A DNA stretch of 64,000 bases, taken from NCBI RefSeq assembly GCF_014654895.1, contig NZ_BNBE01000002.1:868001-932000 (forward strand), read 5' to 3'. A model generated the notes under the pieces. The model was not told where the DNA came from. It ran no database searches and saw only the letters and a list, made by a program, of their open reading frames with translations. Below, piece after piece: positions 41,620-51,555 of the stretch. Position 1 is the stretch's first letter. Each line of letters opens with the position of its first letter. The translations under genes and the position numbers were made by a program. The DNA comes from Streptomyces filamentosus (GTDB lineage: Bacteria; Actinomycetota; Actinomycetes; Streptomycetales; Streptomycetaceae).

Positions 41620-42756
41620 ATGTACACAGCATCGTCCTCCGTGTCCGCCCCGCCCCGGCCGCAGACCCGTCTGGTGCCGGCCGGTGCCGGACCGTACCTC
41701 GCCCCCGCCCAGCGGGCGGTGCGGCCGCGGTCCTGGGCGGCCGGTCCCGGCGCGGGTCCCGGGGCCCGGGTCAGCGGCAGGATCGACCTGTCCGGCCCGC
41801 AGGGGGCGCAGCTGAAGGTCGCCATCGCCTCGGTGCAGCGGATCTGCCCGGAGTTCAACCCGGTGCAGGTGCTGCGGCGCAGCGGCCGGTCCGTCCTGAT
41901 CGTCGGGACGACCGGACGCACGACGGCGGTGGCGAAGTGTTTACTGGACCACTCCCCCGCGTGGGCCGAGCGGTTCCGGCACGAGATAGCTTCCTACCGC
42001 TCCTTCGTCCGGCACCGTCCGCCGGTGCGCGCGCCGCGGCTGATCGCCGCGGACCCGGAGAACTGCACGCTGGTGATCGAGCGGATGCCCGGACGGGCCG
42101 CGGCCCTCTCGCGCCACCCCGTGGAGGCCCCGCCGCGGGCCGACGTGCGGGCGGCGCTCGGGGCGATCACCCGGCTCAACGCCTGGCGGCCGCCGGCCGG
42201 GACCTTCGACGCCCCGCTGGACTACGGGACGCGGATCGCCCGCTACCACGAGCTGGGGCTCTTCACCGACCGGGACCGCGACGACCTCCAGAAGCTGCTG
42301 CACGGCGTGGCCCACGCGGGCGGGCGGCAGGGGGCGGGGCAGTTCTGCCACGGCGACGCGCTGCTCTCCAACATCCTCCTCTCCCCCGCCGGCCCGGTCC
42401 TGGTCGACTGGGAGCACGCCGGCTGGTACCTGCCCGGCTACGACCTGGCGACGCTGTGGGCGGTGCTCGGTGACGCGCCGCTGGCCCGGCGCCAGATCAG
42501 TCAGCTCGCCCAGCAGGCGGGCCCGGCGTCCCGGGACGCCTTCCTGGTGAACCTGATGATCGTGCTGACGCGGGAGATCCGCACGTACGAGACGGCCGTG
42601 CAGCGGACCATCAAGGAGGCACCGCCGGCGGGCTCGGTGCCGGTGCCCTCGGGGGCGCTGACGCCCGGGGAGGAACAGCGGCTGCTGCTGAGGCGGCTGC
42701 ACGACGACTGCGCCATGGCACGGCGGGCCGTGCGCGCGGCGGTCGGGACGCGCTGA
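41620..42756 (+). CDS. Aminoglycoside-phosphotransferase-like kinase (APH fold, TTA-containing)
   Basis: 378 residues; a roughly 85-residue Pro/Gly-rich N-terminal region precedes an APH/choline-kinase fold with the Brenner motif CHGDALLSNILL (about 244-255) and metal-binding LVDWEHAGWYLPGYDLA. The C-terminal tail (LLLRRLHDDCAMARR) is helical. ATP-dependent phosphorylation of a small molecule, or a protein-kinase-like role; resistance is not established. A TTA codon at 41941-41943 (codon 108) is present. The ATG at 41620 has a GAAGGGAT tract about 14 bases upstream. Confidence 0.85.
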   Translation: MYTASSSVSAPPRPQTRLVPAGAGPYLAPAQRAVRPRSWAAGPGAGPGARVSGRIDLSGPQGAQLKVAIASVQRICPEFNPVQVLRRSGRSVLIVGTTGRTTAVAKCLLDHSPAWAERFRHEIASYRSFVRHRPPVRAPRLIAADPENCTLVIERMPGRAAALSRHPVEAPPRADVRAALGAITRLNAWRPPAGTFDAPLDYGTRIARYHELGLFTDRDRDDLQKLLHGVAHAGGRQGAGQFCHGDALLSNILLSPAGPVLVDWEHAGWYLPGYDLATLWAVLGDAPLARRQISQLAQQAGPASRDAFLVNLMIVLTREIRTYETAVQRTIKEAPPAGSVPVPSGALTPGEEQRLLLRRLHDDCAMARRAVRAAVGTR

Positions 42757-43153
42757 GCGTCCCGGCCGCGAGACGGGGGTGTGCGCCGCGCACCCGGTGC
42801 CGACACACCGGGAGTGCGGCGCTTCGCCGTTCCCCGGGGCGTACGCCGCTCCCGGGAGGGGTGCCCGCACCGGCTTCCGGCGGCGAGCGTGCACCGCTCC
42901 CGGAGGTGCGTGTGCGGCGTTCCCGGTGGCGTGCGCGCGCCGTCCCCGGGGTGTGCATTGGTCGAGACCACCGACGCGTGGCCGGTGGGCGGGCCGTCAG
43001 CGCGAAAGTCGGTCCGGGAGGGGCGCACGCCCCCGCTGACGTGGGAACTCGCCCGTGAGGGCGGGTGATTGACGGATGGTCCGCGAGCCGCTACCCCTGT
43101 ACGGGTTCGGTCCCGCAAGCCCCCCGCGTCACCGCCCGCCCCTGGAGGCCGTC
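42757..43153. other. Intergenic region before the amidase
   Basis: 397 bases without a supportable gene on either strand. It contains imprecise repeats of a roughly 20-base GC-rich unit around 42800-42960 (gcttccggcgg / gctcccggagg / gttcccggtgg variants), a small GGTC-GA-GACC repeat at 42959-42969, and an inverted repeat CGCCCGTGAGGGCG at 43050-43063. A ribosome-binding GGAGG at 43144 belongs to the amidase. Confidence 0.5.
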
Positions 43154-45109
43154 TTGCCCCGACCCGCGTCCCGCGGACGTGTGCTCTCCGTCGCCGCGTC
43201 CGCCGCCCTGCTCCTGCCGCTGCTCTCGGGCGCGCCGCCGGCCGGTGCCGACGTGACGGCGGCGGACTCGCTCCAGCGCCTGTTCGCCTCGGCGGCCGAG
43301 CGCCACGGCGTGCCGCAGAGCGTGCTGCTCGCCGTCTCGTACCTCCAGTCGCGCTGGGACGGGCACGCCGGCGCGCCCAGCGTGACCGGCGGCTACGGCC
43401 CGATGCACCTCACCGACGCGGCGACGGCGCTGGCCCGGTCCGCGCCGCACCACTCGGAGGACGGCGAGGACGCGCGCGGCGACGACGCCCGGCCCGCCCG
43501 CACCGGGGCGGGAGCCGCGGCGGCGCTCCCCACGGCCGCCGAGCTGCCCGCGCGGCTGCGGACCCTGGAGCGGGCTTCGGCGCTGTCCGGGATCCCGGCC
43601 GAGGAGCTGCGGACCTCGGCGGCGGCGAACATCGAGGGCGGCGCGGCGCTGCTCGCGGCGGCCCAGCGGGAGGCGGGGCTCGCGCCGGGCCCGGATCCGG
43701 CCGACTGGTACGGGGCGGTGGCCCGGTACTCCGGCGCGGACGACACCGCCACGGCGACGGCGTACGCGGACGACGTCTTCGACGTGATCCGGACCGGCGA
43801 GGAGCGGGTCACGGACAGCGGGCAGCGGGTCGTGCTGCCGGCCGCGCCGGCCGTGGTCCCGGAGACGGGCCAGGTGGCGGCGCTCGGGCTGCGCGCGCCG
43901 GAGCGCGGCCCGGTGGAGTGCCCGCCGACCGTGGCGTGCGAGTGGGTCCCGGCGCCGTACGAGGAGTTCGGCGACGGCGACTACGGCAACCACGACAAGG
44001 CGGACCGGCCGGCCTCTCAGTCGATCGACTACATCGTCGTCCACGACACCGAGGCGACCTGGGACGTCACGCTGGGCCTGGTGCAGGACCCGACGTACGT
44101 GTCCTGGCAGTACTCGCTGCGCTCCTCGGACGGGCACGTCGCCCAGCACCTGCCGCTGAAGGACGTGGGCTGGCACGCCGGGAACTGGTACGTGAACGCC
44201 AAGTCGGTGGGCCTGGAGCACGAGGGTTTCCTGACCGCCCCGGACTCCTGGTACACGGAGGCCATGTACCGCTCCTCGGCGCGGCTGGTGCGCTACCTGG
44301 CGAAACGTTACGACATCCCGCTGGACCGGCAGCACGTGCTCGGGCACGACAACGTGCCAGGGACGGTGACCTCCTCGATCCGGGGCATGCACACCGACCC
44401 GGGGCCGTACTGGGACTGGGCGCACTACTTCCGGCTGCTGGGCCGGCCGCTCACGCCGTCCGCCGGGCCCCGGGCGGGCGTGGTGACGATCCGGCCGGAC
44501 TACGCGGAGAACCGGCCGGTGTACACGGGGTGCGTGAGCGCGGCGGAGGCGTGCGCGCCGCACGGCAGCGGTGCCGTGCGGCTGCACACCGCGCCGAGCG
44601 CCGACGCGCCCCTGGTGAAGGACATCGGGCTGCGGCCCGGCGGGCAGGATTCGACGACCGGCGTCAACGACACCGGGGCGCGGGCCACGACCGGGCAGAG
44701 CTACGCGGTGGCAGAGCGCCGTGGCGACTGGACGGCGATCTGGTACCTGGGCCAGAAGGCCTGGTTCCACGACCCGGCGGCGGCGCCCGCCTCGGTGGGC
44801 ACGCGCGGGACGGTGCTGACCCCGCGCGAGGGGCTGGCGGAGGTGCCGGTGTACGGGCGGGCCTACCCGGAGGCGTCGGCGTACCCGGCGGGGGTGCCGG
44901 TGCAGGCGGTCTCGCCGCTGCCGTACCGGCTGCTCGCGGGGCAGCGGTACGTGGTCGGGCTCAAGACCCCCGGCGAGTACTACTACGCACCGGTGTTCGA
45001 TGTCAGCGGCCACCGGGTCGTGCGCGGACAGGAGGAGTACTACCAGATCCAGTTCGGCCATCGCATCGCCTTCGTGAAGGCCGCTGACGTGCGGGTTTCC
45101 CAGGGCTGA
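43154..45109 (+). CDS. Secreted N-acetylmuramoyl-L-alanine amidase
   Basis: About 651 residues from TTG at 43154, preceded by GGAGG at 5 bases spacing; this puts the signal peptide (PRPASRGRVLSVAASAALLLPLLSG, ends AGADV) at the true N-terminus. The in-frame ATG at 43076 adds 26 non-family residues and has a poor ribosome-binding site. Residues 33-200 are an Ala-rich, lytic-transglycosylase-like helical region. The Amidase_2 domain follows: IDYIVVHDTEATWDVT with the first Zn His, VGWHAGNWYVNAKSVGLEHEG, and the last Zn His in GHDNVPG. The C-terminal 200 residues contain SH3-like segments. It cleaves between MurNAc and L-Ala in peptidoglycan. Confidence 0.9.
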   Translation: MPRPASRGRVLSVAASAALLLPLLSGAPPAGADVTAADSLQRLFASAAERHGVPQSVLLAVSYLQSRWDGHAGAPSVTGGYGPMHLTDAATALARSAPHHSEDGEDARGDDARPARTGAGAAAALPTAAELPARLRTLERASALSGIPAEELRTSAAANIEGGAALLAAAQREAGLAPGPDPADWYGAVARYSGADDTATATAYADDVFDVIRTGEERVTDSGQRVVLPAAPAVVPETGQVAALGLRAPERGPVECPPTVACEWVPAPYEEFGDGDYGNHDKADRPASQSIDYIVVHDTEATWDVTLGLVQDPTYVSWQYSLRSSDGHVAQHLPLKDVGWHAGNWYVNAKSVGLEHEGFLTAPDSWYTEAMYRSSARLVRYLAKRYDIPLDRQHVLGHDNVPGTVTSSIRGMHTDPGPYWDWAHYFRLLGRPLTPSAGPRAGVVTIRPDYAENRPVYTGCVSAAEACAPHGSGAVRLHTAPSADAPLVKDIGLRPGGQDSTTGVNDTGARATTGQSYAVAERRGDWTAIWYLGQKAWFHDPAAAPASVGTRGTVLTPREGLAEVPVYGRAYPEASAYPAGVPVQAVSPLPYRLLAGQRYVVGLKTPGEYYYAPVFDVSGHRVVRGQEEYYQIQFGHRIAFVKAADVRVSQG

Positions 45110-45131
45110 GCGGCCCTGGCCGAAAGTCGCG

Positions 45132-45170
45132 GGGTGGCGCCGGGGTTCCCTTCCGGCGCCACCCTTTCTT
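45132..45170 (+). terminator. Rho-independent terminator of the amidase gene
   Basis: 12-bp perfect stem (45132-45143 with 45153-45164), 9-base loop, followed by TTTCTT. Confidence 0.85.
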
Positions 45171-45268
45171 GTGTTCATATGACTGTTCCGGAGCTCGGGT
45201 TCGGTGGCTCCGGCAGGGGTAAGGCTGGGCCGGAACAGCACCCCTTCGCCGGAAAGGCCCGCCCGCAC

Positions 45269-47524
45269 ATGCCTCAGCCCTTCGTCATGCCGGAGTTCTA
45301 CGTCCCGTATCCGGCACGCCTCAACACCCATGTGGAGGCCGCCCGGACGCACACCCGGGACTGGGCCCGCGCCATGGGGATGCTGGAGGGCTCCGGGGTC
45401 TGGGAGACGGCCGACCTCGACGCGCACGACTACGCGCTGCTCTGCGCCTACACCCACCCGGACTGCGACGAGGAGGCGCTGAACCTCGTCACCGACTGGT
45501 ACACCTGGGTCTTCTTCTTCGACGACCACTTCCTGGAGGTCTTCAAGCGCACCCAGGACCGGGCGGGCGGCAAGGAGTACCTCGACCGGCTGCCGCACTT
45601 CATGCCGGCCGACCCGGCGGCCGGCATGCCCGAGCCGGCCAACCCCGTCGAGGCGGGCCTCGCCGATCTGTGGCGGCGCACCGTCCCCGCCATGTCGGAC
45701 GGCTGGCGCGTCCGCTTCGCCGAGGCCACCGAGGCCCTCCTGTACGAGTCCCTGTGGGAGCTCGACAACATCAACGAGGGCCGGATCGCCAACCCCCTCG
45801 AATACATCGAGATGCGCCGCAAGGTGGGCGGCGCCCCCTGGTCGGCCGGGCTCGTCGAGTACGCCGCCGGGGCCGAGGTCCCCGACCGGGTCTCCCGCTC
45901 CCGCCCGCTGCGGGTCCTCCGCGACGCCTTCTCCGACGCCGTCCACCTGCGCAACGACCTCTTCTCGTACCAGCGCGAGGTCGAGGACGAGGGCGAGAAC
46001 AGCAACGGCGTGCTCGTGCTGGAACGCTTCCTCGGCTGCTCCACCCAGGAGGCCGCGGACGCCGTCAACGACCTGCTGACCTCGCGGCTCCACCAGTTCG
46101 AGAACACCGCCCTCACCGAGGTGCCCGCCCTGGCCGTGCAGGACGGCCTCACCCCGCTGGAGTGCGCGGCGATCGGCGCCTACACCAAGGGGCTCCAGGA
46201 CTGGCAGTCCGGCGGCCACGAATGGCACATGCGCTCCAGCCGGTACATGAACGAGGGCATGGCCGACGGCACCGCCACCCCTGCCGCCGGGCCCGCCGGC
46301 GTCCCGGCCCTGGGCACCGGGGTCCTCGACATCCGCTCCCTGCTCGGCCGCCGGGCCGGCGAGGCGCGGCTGCGCAGCCACACCCACGCCCCCCACCGGC
46401 CCGTCGGCCCCCTGCCGCTGCCCGACTTCGACCTCCCCTACCCGCTCGCCGTCAGCCCGCACCACCAGGAGGCCAAGCGGCGCTCCGAGGACTGGGCCGA
46501 GGCCATGGGGCTGCTCGACGACCTCTGGGACCGGCCGCTGATGGAGGGCTTCGACCTCGCCCTCTGCTCCGCCGGCATCGACCCCGACGCCACCCTGGAG
46601 GAGCTGGAGCTCAGCGCCCTCTGGCTGACCTGGGGCACCTACGCCGACGACTACTACCCGATGGTCTTCGGCCGGACCCGCGACCTGGCCGGGGCCCGCG
46701 AGCAGACCTCCCGCCTCAAGGCGTGCCTGCCGGTGGACGACCCGGCCGGCGCGCCGGAGTTCGCCGGGAACGCGCTGGAGCGGGCACTCGCCGACGTGTG
46801 GGCGCGGACCGCCGGGCCCATGTCCCCCGGGGCCAGGGCCGAGCTGTGGAGCGCCCTCGACGCCATGCTGGAGAGCTGGATGTGGGAGCTGCACAACCAG
46901 GCGCAGCACCGCGTCCCCGACCCGGTCGACTACGTGGAGATGCGCCGCAGCACCTTCGGCTCCGAGCTCACCCTCCTGATGAGCAGGCTCCGCACGGCGC
47001 ACGTCCTGCCGGAGGCCCTGCACCGCTCGGGCACGGTCCGCAGCCTGGAGGCCGCGGTGTCGGACTACGGGGCGCTGGTCAACGACCTCTTCTCGTACCA
47101 GAAGGAGGTCGAGGTCGAGGGCGAGCTGCACAACGCCGTGCTCGTCCTGGAGCGGTTCTTCGACGTCGACCGGGACACCGCCGCCCGGATGGTGTACGAC
47201 CTGATGTGCGGCCGGCTGCGGCAGTACGAGCACCTGAAGCGGCGTGAGGTGCCGCTGATGTACGAGCACTTCGGGCTGGACGCCGAGGGCAGGGCGGCCT
47301 TCGAGAAGCGGCTGCGGGAGCTGGAGGAGTGGCTCGCCGGCGTCCTCCACTGGCACCGGAGCGTCCGGCGGTACGGCGCCGGGGACGTGCACGCGGGGGC
47401 CGGGACCCCGCTGCTCCGCGCCCGCTCCGGCGGTGCGCTCCCGGCGCCCGACTGGACCACGCCGCGCGGGCTCGGCACCACGGCGGCGCGGGTCGCGAGC
47501 GCCTTCGCCGGCGTCCCGTCCTGA
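45269..47524 (+). CDS. geoA: Geosmin synthase (germacradienol/geosmin synthase)
   Basis: 751 residues, a fused two-domain terpene synthase converting farnesyl diphosphate to germacradienol and then geosmin. The N-terminal domain has the acidic Mg motif FFDDHFLEVF (DDHFLE at 85-90) and the NSE-type motif NDLFSYQREVEDE (229-). The C-terminal domain has DDYYP (460-464) and NDLFSYQKEVEVE (605-). Length and motif spacing equal the Streptomyces enzymes. Start at MPQPFVMPEFY, the family N-terminus, with GGAAAGG 11 bases upstream. Between terminators, so monocistronic. No TTA codon. Confidence 0.98.
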   Translation: MPQPFVMPEFYVPYPARLNTHVEAARTHTRDWARAMGMLEGSGVWETADLDAHDYALLCAYTHPDCDEEALNLVTDWYTWVFFFDDHFLEVFKRTQDRAGGKEYLDRLPHFMPADPAAGMPEPANPVEAGLADLWRRTVPAMSDGWRVRFAEATEALLYESLWELDNINEGRIANPLEYIEMRRKVGGAPWSAGLVEYAAGAEVPDRVSRSRPLRVLRDAFSDAVHLRNDLFSYQREVEDEGENSNGVLVLERFLGCSTQEAADAVNDLLTSRLHQFENTALTEVPALAVQDGLTPLECAAIGAYTKGLQDWQSGGHEWHMRSSRYMNEGMADGTATPAAGPAGVPALGTGVLDIRSLLGRRAGEARLRSHTHAPHRPVGPLPLPDFDLPYPLAVSPHHQEAKRRSEDWAEAMGLLDDLWDRPLMEGFDLALCSAGIDPDATLEELELSALWLTWGTYADDYYPMVFGRTRDLAGAREQTSRLKACLPVDDPAGAPEFAGNALERALADVWARTAGPMSPGARAELWSALDAMLESWMWELHNQAQHRVPDPVDYVEMRRSTFGSELTLLMSRLRTAHVLPEALHRSGTVRSLEAAVSDYGALVNDLFSYQKEVEVEGELHNAVLVLERFFDVDRDTAARMVYDLMCGRLRQYEHLKRREVPLMYEHFGLDAEGRAAFEKRLRELEEWLAGVLHWHRSVRRYGAGDVHAGAGTPLLRARSGGALPAPDWTTPRGLGTTAARVASAFAGVPS

Positions 47525-47528
47525 CGCG

Positions 47529-47570
47529 GGACGGGGCCGCCCCCGCCCCGTGGCGGAAGCGGCCCCGTCC
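47529..47570. terminator. Bidirectional terminator between geosmin synthase and S4 protein
   Basis: 12-bp perfect stem (47529-47540 with 47559-47570), 18-base loop, between convergent genes. Confidence 0.8.
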
Positions 47571-47575
47571 GGGTC

Positions 47576-47944
47576 CTAGCGGGAGTCGCGGCCGCGCAGC
47601 TCGTCGAGCTCGCGGCGCTCCCGCTTCGTGGGGCGGCCCGCACCGCGGTCGCGGACGGCGGCGAGGGCGACGTGCTCGCGCGGCGGCGGGGGCGGACTGT
47701 TGTCCACGTACGCCTCGGCGGCGACCGGCGGGCCGACCCGCTTGGTCAGCGGTTGCCTGACCTCGACGATCCGCTCCCGGCCCGCGACGTAGACGCGGAC
47801 CTCGTCGCCGGGCTTCACCGGCTGGGCGGGCTTGGCCCGCTCGCCGTTGACCCTGACGTGTCCGGCCCGGCAGGCCGCGGCGGCCTGGGAGCGGGTCTTG
47901 GTCAGCCGGACCGCCCAGATCCAGGCGTCGACGCGTGCGCTCAT
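47576..47944 (-). CDS. S4 domain RNA-binding protein (Hsp15-like)
   Basis: 122 residues. The S4 fold RVDAWIWAVRLTKTRSQAAAACRAGHVRVNGERAKP occupies residues 4-40, with the basic tail GAGRPTKRERRELDELRGR. E. coli Hsp15 homologues bind stalled 50S subunits; the same may apply. Second gene of an operon, 14 bases after the stop of the next gene upstream. Confidence 0.9.
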   Translation of the reverse strand: MSARVDAWIWAVRLTKTRSQAAAACRAGHVRVNGERAKPAQPVKPGDEVRVYVAGRERIVEVRQPLTKRVGPPVAAEAYVDNSPPPPPREHVALAAVRDRGAGRPTKRERRELDELRGRDSR

Positions 47945-47958
47945 GGCCCCCGCCCCGC

Positions 47959-48456
47959 TCAGCCCTGCTGGAACAGCTCGGCGGGAAGCGGCTTCAGCAG
48001 CGCGTAGAGGTCGTCGGTGATCGGCCGGTCCCAACTGGCGATCGTCACCAGGACGTTGTCGCTGCGGTCGAACTGGACGCAGGAGATGCGGCTCTCGGAG
48101 AGCTTGAGGCGGCGCACGATGAGGAGGTTGTCGCCCTGCATGACGGGGACGTCCTCGGTGTCGAGGACCTCGACCGGCTCGTCGTTCTCGAGGGCGGCGA
48201 GGAGCTGGGCCACCTCGAAGGGGATCTGGCCCTCGGCGAGCTCCCGGGCCGGGGAGCCCTCCGGGAGGTTGCCGATGATCATCGCGGGTCCGCGGCCGCC
48301 GAAGAGGTCGTAGCGCAGGAAGACGCCCTGGCAGGAACCGTCGGGAGCGGGCAGCAGACCGGCACCGAGATTGCCGGGCCAGTCGCCCGGGTCCATGGCC
48401 AGGACGTCGAAGTCCGGGCCAGCGGGAGTGGCGCTGCGGCGGCGGAGGAAGGACAT
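47959..48456 (-). CDS. Conserved actinobacterial hypothetical protein
   Basis: 165 residues, starting MSFLRRRSATPAGPDFDVLAMDPGDWPGNLGAGLLP. Two alpha/beta halves; no catalytic motif. It looks like a well-conserved Streptomyces protein of unknown function. The C-terminal LYALLKPLPAELFQQG closes it. First gene of the operon with the S4 protein. Purine-rich leader around 48464-48473 and good codon bias support it. Confidence 0.85.
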   Translation of the reverse strand: MSFLRRRSATPAGPDFDVLAMDPGDWPGNLGAGLLPAPDGSCQGVFLRYDLFGGRGPAMIIGNLPEGSPARELAEGQIPFEVAQLLAALENDEPVEVLDTEDVPVMQGDNLLIVRRLKLSESRISCVQFDRSDNVLVTIASWDRPITDDLYALLKPLPAELFQQG

Positions 48457-48537
48457 ACGGCCATGGTACGTGCCCGGGCGCGCGACGCCGCGCCCGGCTC
48501 CGCCCCGACCCCGCCCCGGGCCCGCTTCCGGCCCGGC

Positions 48538-51500
48538 TCAGCGCTGCTCGTCCGCCTCCCCGTGGGCGCCCGGGGTGCCGGGGTGCTGCAGGGCGTCGGC
48601 GAGGCCGGAGCGGTCGGTGCCGAGCTTGCGGTAGACGGCGGAGAGCAGCCGGGCGGCGGCGGCGGGGTCGACGCCGAGGGCGGCGGCCGGGTCCTCGTCG
48701 CGGAGGACGGCCTCGGCGGCGGCCCGCTCACGGACGGTGAGCGAGTCCCCGTCGGCGGTGTGCAGGGCGCGGGGCCGCAGCCCGGCGGCGGCGAGCTCCG
48801 CGCGGACCTCCTCGACGAGGCCGTCGGCGCCGCAGTCCTGGGCGGTCTCCAGGCCCCGGTACAGGTGCTCGGCCGCCTCGGCGTGGCGCTCGGTGCGGCG
48901 GAGCGCCACGCCGAGGGCGACGAGCGAGCGGGCCAGCTCGTACGCGGCCGGGGACTGGTCCAGCCACTGGACGGACTCCTCCAGGAGCTTGATCCGGTCG
49001 GCGCCCTCGGAGACCTCGGCGGCCACCCGGAGCGCCTGGCCGATCCCGGAGGGGGCGCCGTACTGGCGGGCGCGGGCGACGGCCTCCTGCGCGGTGGCGA
49101 GCGCCTGCGCCGGGGCGGTGACGGCCTGGGCCAGGGCGAGGTGCAGCTGCCAGGGACAGCAGGAGGGGTTGCGCTTGCCGCGCGGGTCGAGGCGGCTGCC
49201 GATGTCGGTCAGCGCGGCGGCGGCCTCCTCGGTGCGGCCGGTGGCGAGGAGGAGCTCGGCGTGGACGGTCTCGCAGTCGGGGATGGTGACCGTGACGGAG
49301 AAGGGCTCGCCGAAGGCGTGGTCGCGGGCGACCTGCTCGGCCTCGGCCGTCCGGCCCCGGGCGAGCAGGACCTCGATCATGACGCCGGTGGCGTACCAGA
49401 GGGCGGGGGTGCCGGGGCCGACCCGCTCGGCGAGGCGCAGTCCGGCGCGGGCGAAGTCCTCGGCCTCCACGAGCCGGCCGCGGCGGTAGCGGATGTAGCC
49501 GATGAGGGTGTAGGCGAAGGAGAGGTGCGCCCCGCGCCAGCCCTGCTGCTCGAACTCGGCGGTGCCCGCGGCGAAGAGCTCCTCGGCGCGGCCGGGCCGG
49601 TCGGCGTAGAGGTGGAGGAGGGCGACGAGGACGGGGACCTCGAAGCCGCGGCTCTCGTCGGCCCAGTTGAAGCCGCCGTCGAGGGCGCGCTCGGCGTAGC
49701 GGAGGGCGACGGAGGAGGGTTCGGCGCGCAGGGTAGCGTCCCAGGCGCGCAGTCCGATGATGTAGCGCTCGGTGACGTCGCGGCCGGTGAGCCGGTCGGC
49801 GAGGGCCGCGAGGCGCCGGGAGCGGGCGGGCGACTCGGGCTCGTCGGCGCGCAGGGCGTCCCACATGAACTTCTCGGCCTGGACGCGCAGCCGGCTGCGG
49901 GCGTCGGTGGTCCGCCGGGTCTCGCTCTCCAGCAGTTCGGAGGCTTCGACGAGGCGGTCGCTGTGGGCGAGGACCTGGGCGAGGCGATAGACGATGCCCA
50001 GGCGCAGGGCCGGGTCGGAGACGGGCTCCTCCAGGGCGGCGCGCAGGTGGTTGACGGTGGTGCCGGGTTCGGTGAGGAGCGAGGCGGAGCCGAGCTCGAA
50101 GAGGACGGCGGCGCGCTCGTCGGCGGCGGGAGGTTCGCGCAGGGCGCGGGCCAGGTGGCGGCGGGCCGCCTCGGGGGCGCCGGAGCGGAGGTTCTCGCGG
50201 GCGGCGGCGCGGAGCTGGGTGACGACCCACGGGTCGCCGTCCGGGTGGGTCTCCAGGAGGTGGCGGGCGGCCGCTGCGGGACCGAGCCCGGCGTCGATGA
50301 CGCACGTGGCGGCCTGGCCGTGGAGGGCGACGCGGACGCCGTCGGGGATGGAGCGGTAGACGGTGGTGGCGATGAGCGGGTGGACGAATTCGAGCGGACC
50401 GTCCGGGGTGGCGGGCTCGGCGAGGACGCGGGCCTCGCGCAGGCGTGCGGCGCAGTCGACGACGGCCTCGTCGCCCAGGCCGGCGAGGGCGCCGGCGAGC
50501 GCCGGGGAGATCTCGGTGCCGAGGACGGCGCAGGCCCAGGCGAGCCGGACGGTGGCGGGGCCGAGCCGTTCGAGGCGGCTGACGAGGCCGCTGCCCTTGA
50601 GGGCGGCGGCGAGGTCGCGGAGTTCGTGGGCGCCGTCGGCGGTGGGGTCGAGGCCGCGGTCGCGGACCTTGGCGGCGAGTTCGACGGTCTCGAAGGGGTT
50701 GCCGGAGGTGACGGTCCAGAAGTCGCGGCAGAAGGCGTCGTCGGCGTGGGCGCCGATCCGGTCGCGGACCAGCCGGGCGACGGCCCCGGCGGTGAGGGGA
50801 GCGAGGCCGTGCGGGCGCTGCCCGGACCGGTGGCCGGTGAATTCCTTGCCCTCCTCGGGGAGTTCGTCGGGCCTGTAGGCGACGACGAGGAGCATGGGGA
50901 GGTCCTCGGCGCGCGGGGCGAAGGAGGCGAGCCAGCCGAGGGACTCGGGGTCGGCCCAGTGGGCGTCGTCCAGGACGACGACGAGCGGGGCACGGCGGAC
51001 GGCGAGGTGGGTGAGGACCCAGTCGAGGGCGTCGCGCAGGCCCTGGGGGTCGGGCGGCGATCCGGCGGTGGCGGCGCGCAGGCCGAGGGCGGGGCCCGCG
51101 ATGTCGTACCAGGAGCCGAGCCGTTCGCGGAGCTCGGCGTCGGAGGCGTGGGCGAGCTGGGGCTGGAGGAGCTGGCGGGCGACGTGGAAGGCGACCCGCT
51201 ACTCCTGGTCGCCGCCGCGGGCGGAGAGGACGGTGCAGCCGCGGGCCGCGGCGCGGCGGCGGATCTCGGCGAGGAGGGTGGTCTTGCCGAGTCCGGCGGG
51301 CGCCGCGTAGGCGAGGACGCCGCCTCGCGGGAGCGGGGTCTCCGCGGGGTGGAGGGAGTCCTCGCGGTCCGGGTGGAGGGGGATGACCTGGGCGCTGTCG
51401 GCGTCGCGCGGGGCGGGCACGCGCTCGGGCGGGGACGGGGGCTCGCCGGTGAGGCCGGTGAGGAGGTCGAGTGCCTCCTCCGCGGCGTCCAGCGCCGCCT

Positions 51501-51555
51501 CTCGTTCGAAGAGGCCGAAACCCAGGCGGGTCTGCCTGCCGTCCTGTCGTGCCAC
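48538..51555 (-). pseudogene. LuxR-type large ATP-binding regulator (LAL) with in-frame TAG at 51199-51201
   Basis: The frame opens at GTG 51555 (VARQDGRQTRLGFG; GGTGGAG 5 bases upstream) and encodes 118 residues including Walker A (AYAAPAGLGKTTLLAEI) before a TAG. The same frame then continues without a break (RVAFHVARQLLQPQL, Walker B LVVVLDDAHWADP, AAA sensor, long TPR-like helical region, C-terminal LTVRERAAAEAVLR helix-turn-helix-like segment) to 48538. It is one gene of about 1005 codons interrupted by a single nonsense codon, plausibly CAG to TAG. Translation could restart at ATG 50895. It is the most recent loss visible here, or a sequencing error. Confidence 0.88.

Noticed and set aside
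45134..45268. N-terminal extension of geosmin synthase
   Set aside because: It overlaps the amidase terminator hairpin, and the family N-terminus is MPQPF at 45269.
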